Positions 15,340 through 16,362 of a DNA stretch of 16,362 nt are shown piece by piece (position 1 is the first letter of the stretch; every line of letters starts with the position of its first letter). The position numbers and the translations under genes were made by a program. The notes below the pieces were generated by a model. It was given only the letters and a program-made list of their open reading frames with translations. It was not told the DNA's origin and made no database searches. This DNA is from Alphaproteobacteria bacterium (lineage in GTDB: Bacteria > Pseudomonadota > Alphaproteobacteria > Rhizobiales > Devosiaceae): contig JAHJOS010000442.1 of the NCBI GenBank assembly GCA_018820005.1, positions 1 through 16,362 of the forward strand, read 5' to 3'.

Positions 15340-16362
15340 ATGCGTTTGATCGTTGCTGCTACGCTGAGCCTCGCGCTGGCGACGCCTGTTCTGGCCGTTG
15401 ATGCCATCACCTACAAGGGTACGCTGGGCAAGCTGCCGATCATCGCCGAATTGGCCGCATCCAGTGACGGCGTTCTGGTGGGGCGTTACAGCTATCTCAA
15501 CAAGGGCGGCGATATTCCCCTTGATGCTGGTGGCGGGGCCGGCGGCCCCATCTTGCTGGCCGAAGAAGCGCCGTGCACTGAAACCACCTGTATCCAGGAC
15601 GACAATGGCGATGTGCCTGACAAGCCGATCGGCGCCTATTGGACGCTTGTACCATCCGAGGACGGCGCCACGATAACCGGCAGCTGGGCGGCAGTCGGCA
15701 AATCGGGCAAGACGCTCGATATCAAGCTTGAGCGGATCGGGCAGCGCGCGCTGGCAGATGGTGTCGAGGTGTCCCCCTTTGGCCTCTATGACAGCGCCTT
15801 CCAGACCACATATGCCGGGCTGAGCGCTTTCACGCCGGAAACGGCACCCTATGACTTCGCCAAGATGGACGTGCCGCTCGAGATTGGCTCCACCCAGACC
15901 ATCGAAGGCTCCAGCTTTCACTATGTCGCCGATCCGCGCAGCAAATTCCTGTTTCCGCGCATTGTGGCGCTGGCCGATGGCAGCGCACCGGACCTGGCCA
16001 ATAAGGCGCTGGCGCGGCGTCACGCCCTGATCAATTTCCATGCCTTTGACTGCATGGCAATGATCTATGCAGGCTTTGGTGCCAACCAGTATTCAGCCGG
16101 ACGGGGACCAGGTTCTCTGGGGGACTATGATGGCGAAAATGTCGAGGTCAGCTACCTGTCGCCCACGGTGATGAGTTGGTCGGAATCGGGCAGCACCTGG
16201 TGCGGTGGCGCCCACCCCAACAATCACAGCGACAGCTACAATCTCGACGTTCGGGCCGGCGCGACCTTGGCCATGGCCAAGGTGTTCAAGGATTGGACGG
16301 CCACCTACCGTGCCACCGGCAATGACGATGGTTGGGCGTGCTGTCTGGGTCAGGTGGTTAAC
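15340..16362 (+). CDS. Secreted protein with GGAHPN motif, possibly DUF3298/RsiV-like (3' end missing)
   Basis: The frame stays open to the window edge, giving 341 residues without a stop. A signal peptide is clear: MRLIVAATLSLALATPVLA with an Ala-x-Ala-like cleavage site after residue 19, so the mature protein should be periplasmic or outer-membrane associated. The N-terminal half is beta-rich in appearance and has a C-x5-C pair (APCTETTC). Residues 288-294 read CGGAHPN; GGAHPN-type motifs occur in the DUF3298 domain of RsiV and PdaC-like proteins, which is my only family clue. Other cysteines (DCMAM, WACC) suggest disulfides. The start ATG has GGGAGA at 15325-15330. It follows the exporter pair by 91 bases, possibly with its own transcript. 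Function unknown. Confidence 0.75.
   Translation, partial: MRLIVAATLSLALATPVLAVDAITYKGTLGKLPIIAELAASSDGVLVGRYSYLNKGGDIPLDAGGGAGGPILLAEEAPCTETTCIQDDNGDVPDKPIGAYWTLVPSEDGATITGSWAAVGKSGKTLDIKLERIGQRALADGVEVSPFGLYDSAFQTTYAGLSAFTPETAPYDFAKMDVPLEIGSTQTIEGSSFHYVADPRSKFLFPRIVALADGSAPDLANKALARRHALINFHAFDCMAMIYAGFGANQYSAGRGPGSLGDYDGENVEVSYLSPTVMSWSESGSTWCGGAHPNNHSDSYNLDVRAGATLAMAKVFKDWTATYRATGNDDGWACCLGQVVN

Noticed and set aside
15136..16041. A 301-codon minus-strand open frame opposite the secreted protein gene.
   Set aside because: The plus-strand frame has a signal peptide, ribosome site and GGAHPN motif; the minus frame has no family features.

Overview
The window is GC-rich and densely coding. 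Translations, short gene gaps and 4-base start/stop overlaps point to the chromosome of an alphaproteobacterium of the order Hyphomicrobiales, perhaps a Devosia-like genus. That placement rests on protein style and gene neighbourhood only, because no rRNA or other marker gene is present. I see no insertion sequence, phage gene, CRISPR array or tRNA. No gene-free stretch exceeds 300 bases; the two longest are 5453-5621 and 11339-11496.

Left block (1-3922, + strand): the 3' part of a sugar-type ABC importer ATPase, an RpiR-family regulator with a sugar-phosphate (SIS) domain, and a family 20 beta-N-acetylhexosaminidase without a signal peptide. Together they look like the end of an amino-sugar oligosaccharide uptake operon: import, sensing and intracellular cleavage.

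Middle block (3916-7841): a perfect 22-base palindrome lies between the hexosaminidase and a convergent M81 (MlrC-like) metallopeptidase. The metallopeptidase is divergent from a tight three-gene operon encoding a RidA-family deaminase, a short-chain dehydrogenase and a PLP enzyme of the D-threonine aldolase / D-serine dehydratase family. The divergent intergenic region carries a good sigma70-like promoter and a TAA-N5-TTA type inverted repeat resembling operators of RpiR/HexR regulators. My working idea is a small pathway for peptides or amino acids with D-configured residues, in which RidA handles the enamine made by the PLP enzyme.

Right-centre block (7872-11338): two DNA repair proteins, an alkylbase DNA glycosylase and a full-length RecQ helicase, followed by a membrane protein of the DUF1624 / heparan-alpha-glucosaminide N-acetyltransferase-like family. 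The membrane protein overlaps recQ by 4 bases and has a cysteine-rich tail.

Right block (11497-16362): two overlapping genes encode the halves of a heterodimeric ABC exporter. The first half has Asp in place of the catalytic Glu; the second is canonical there. Then comes a secreted protein with a GGAHPN motif, cut by the window end. No single gene looks foreign; most of the interest lies in the M81/RidA/SDR/PLP cluster and its control region.
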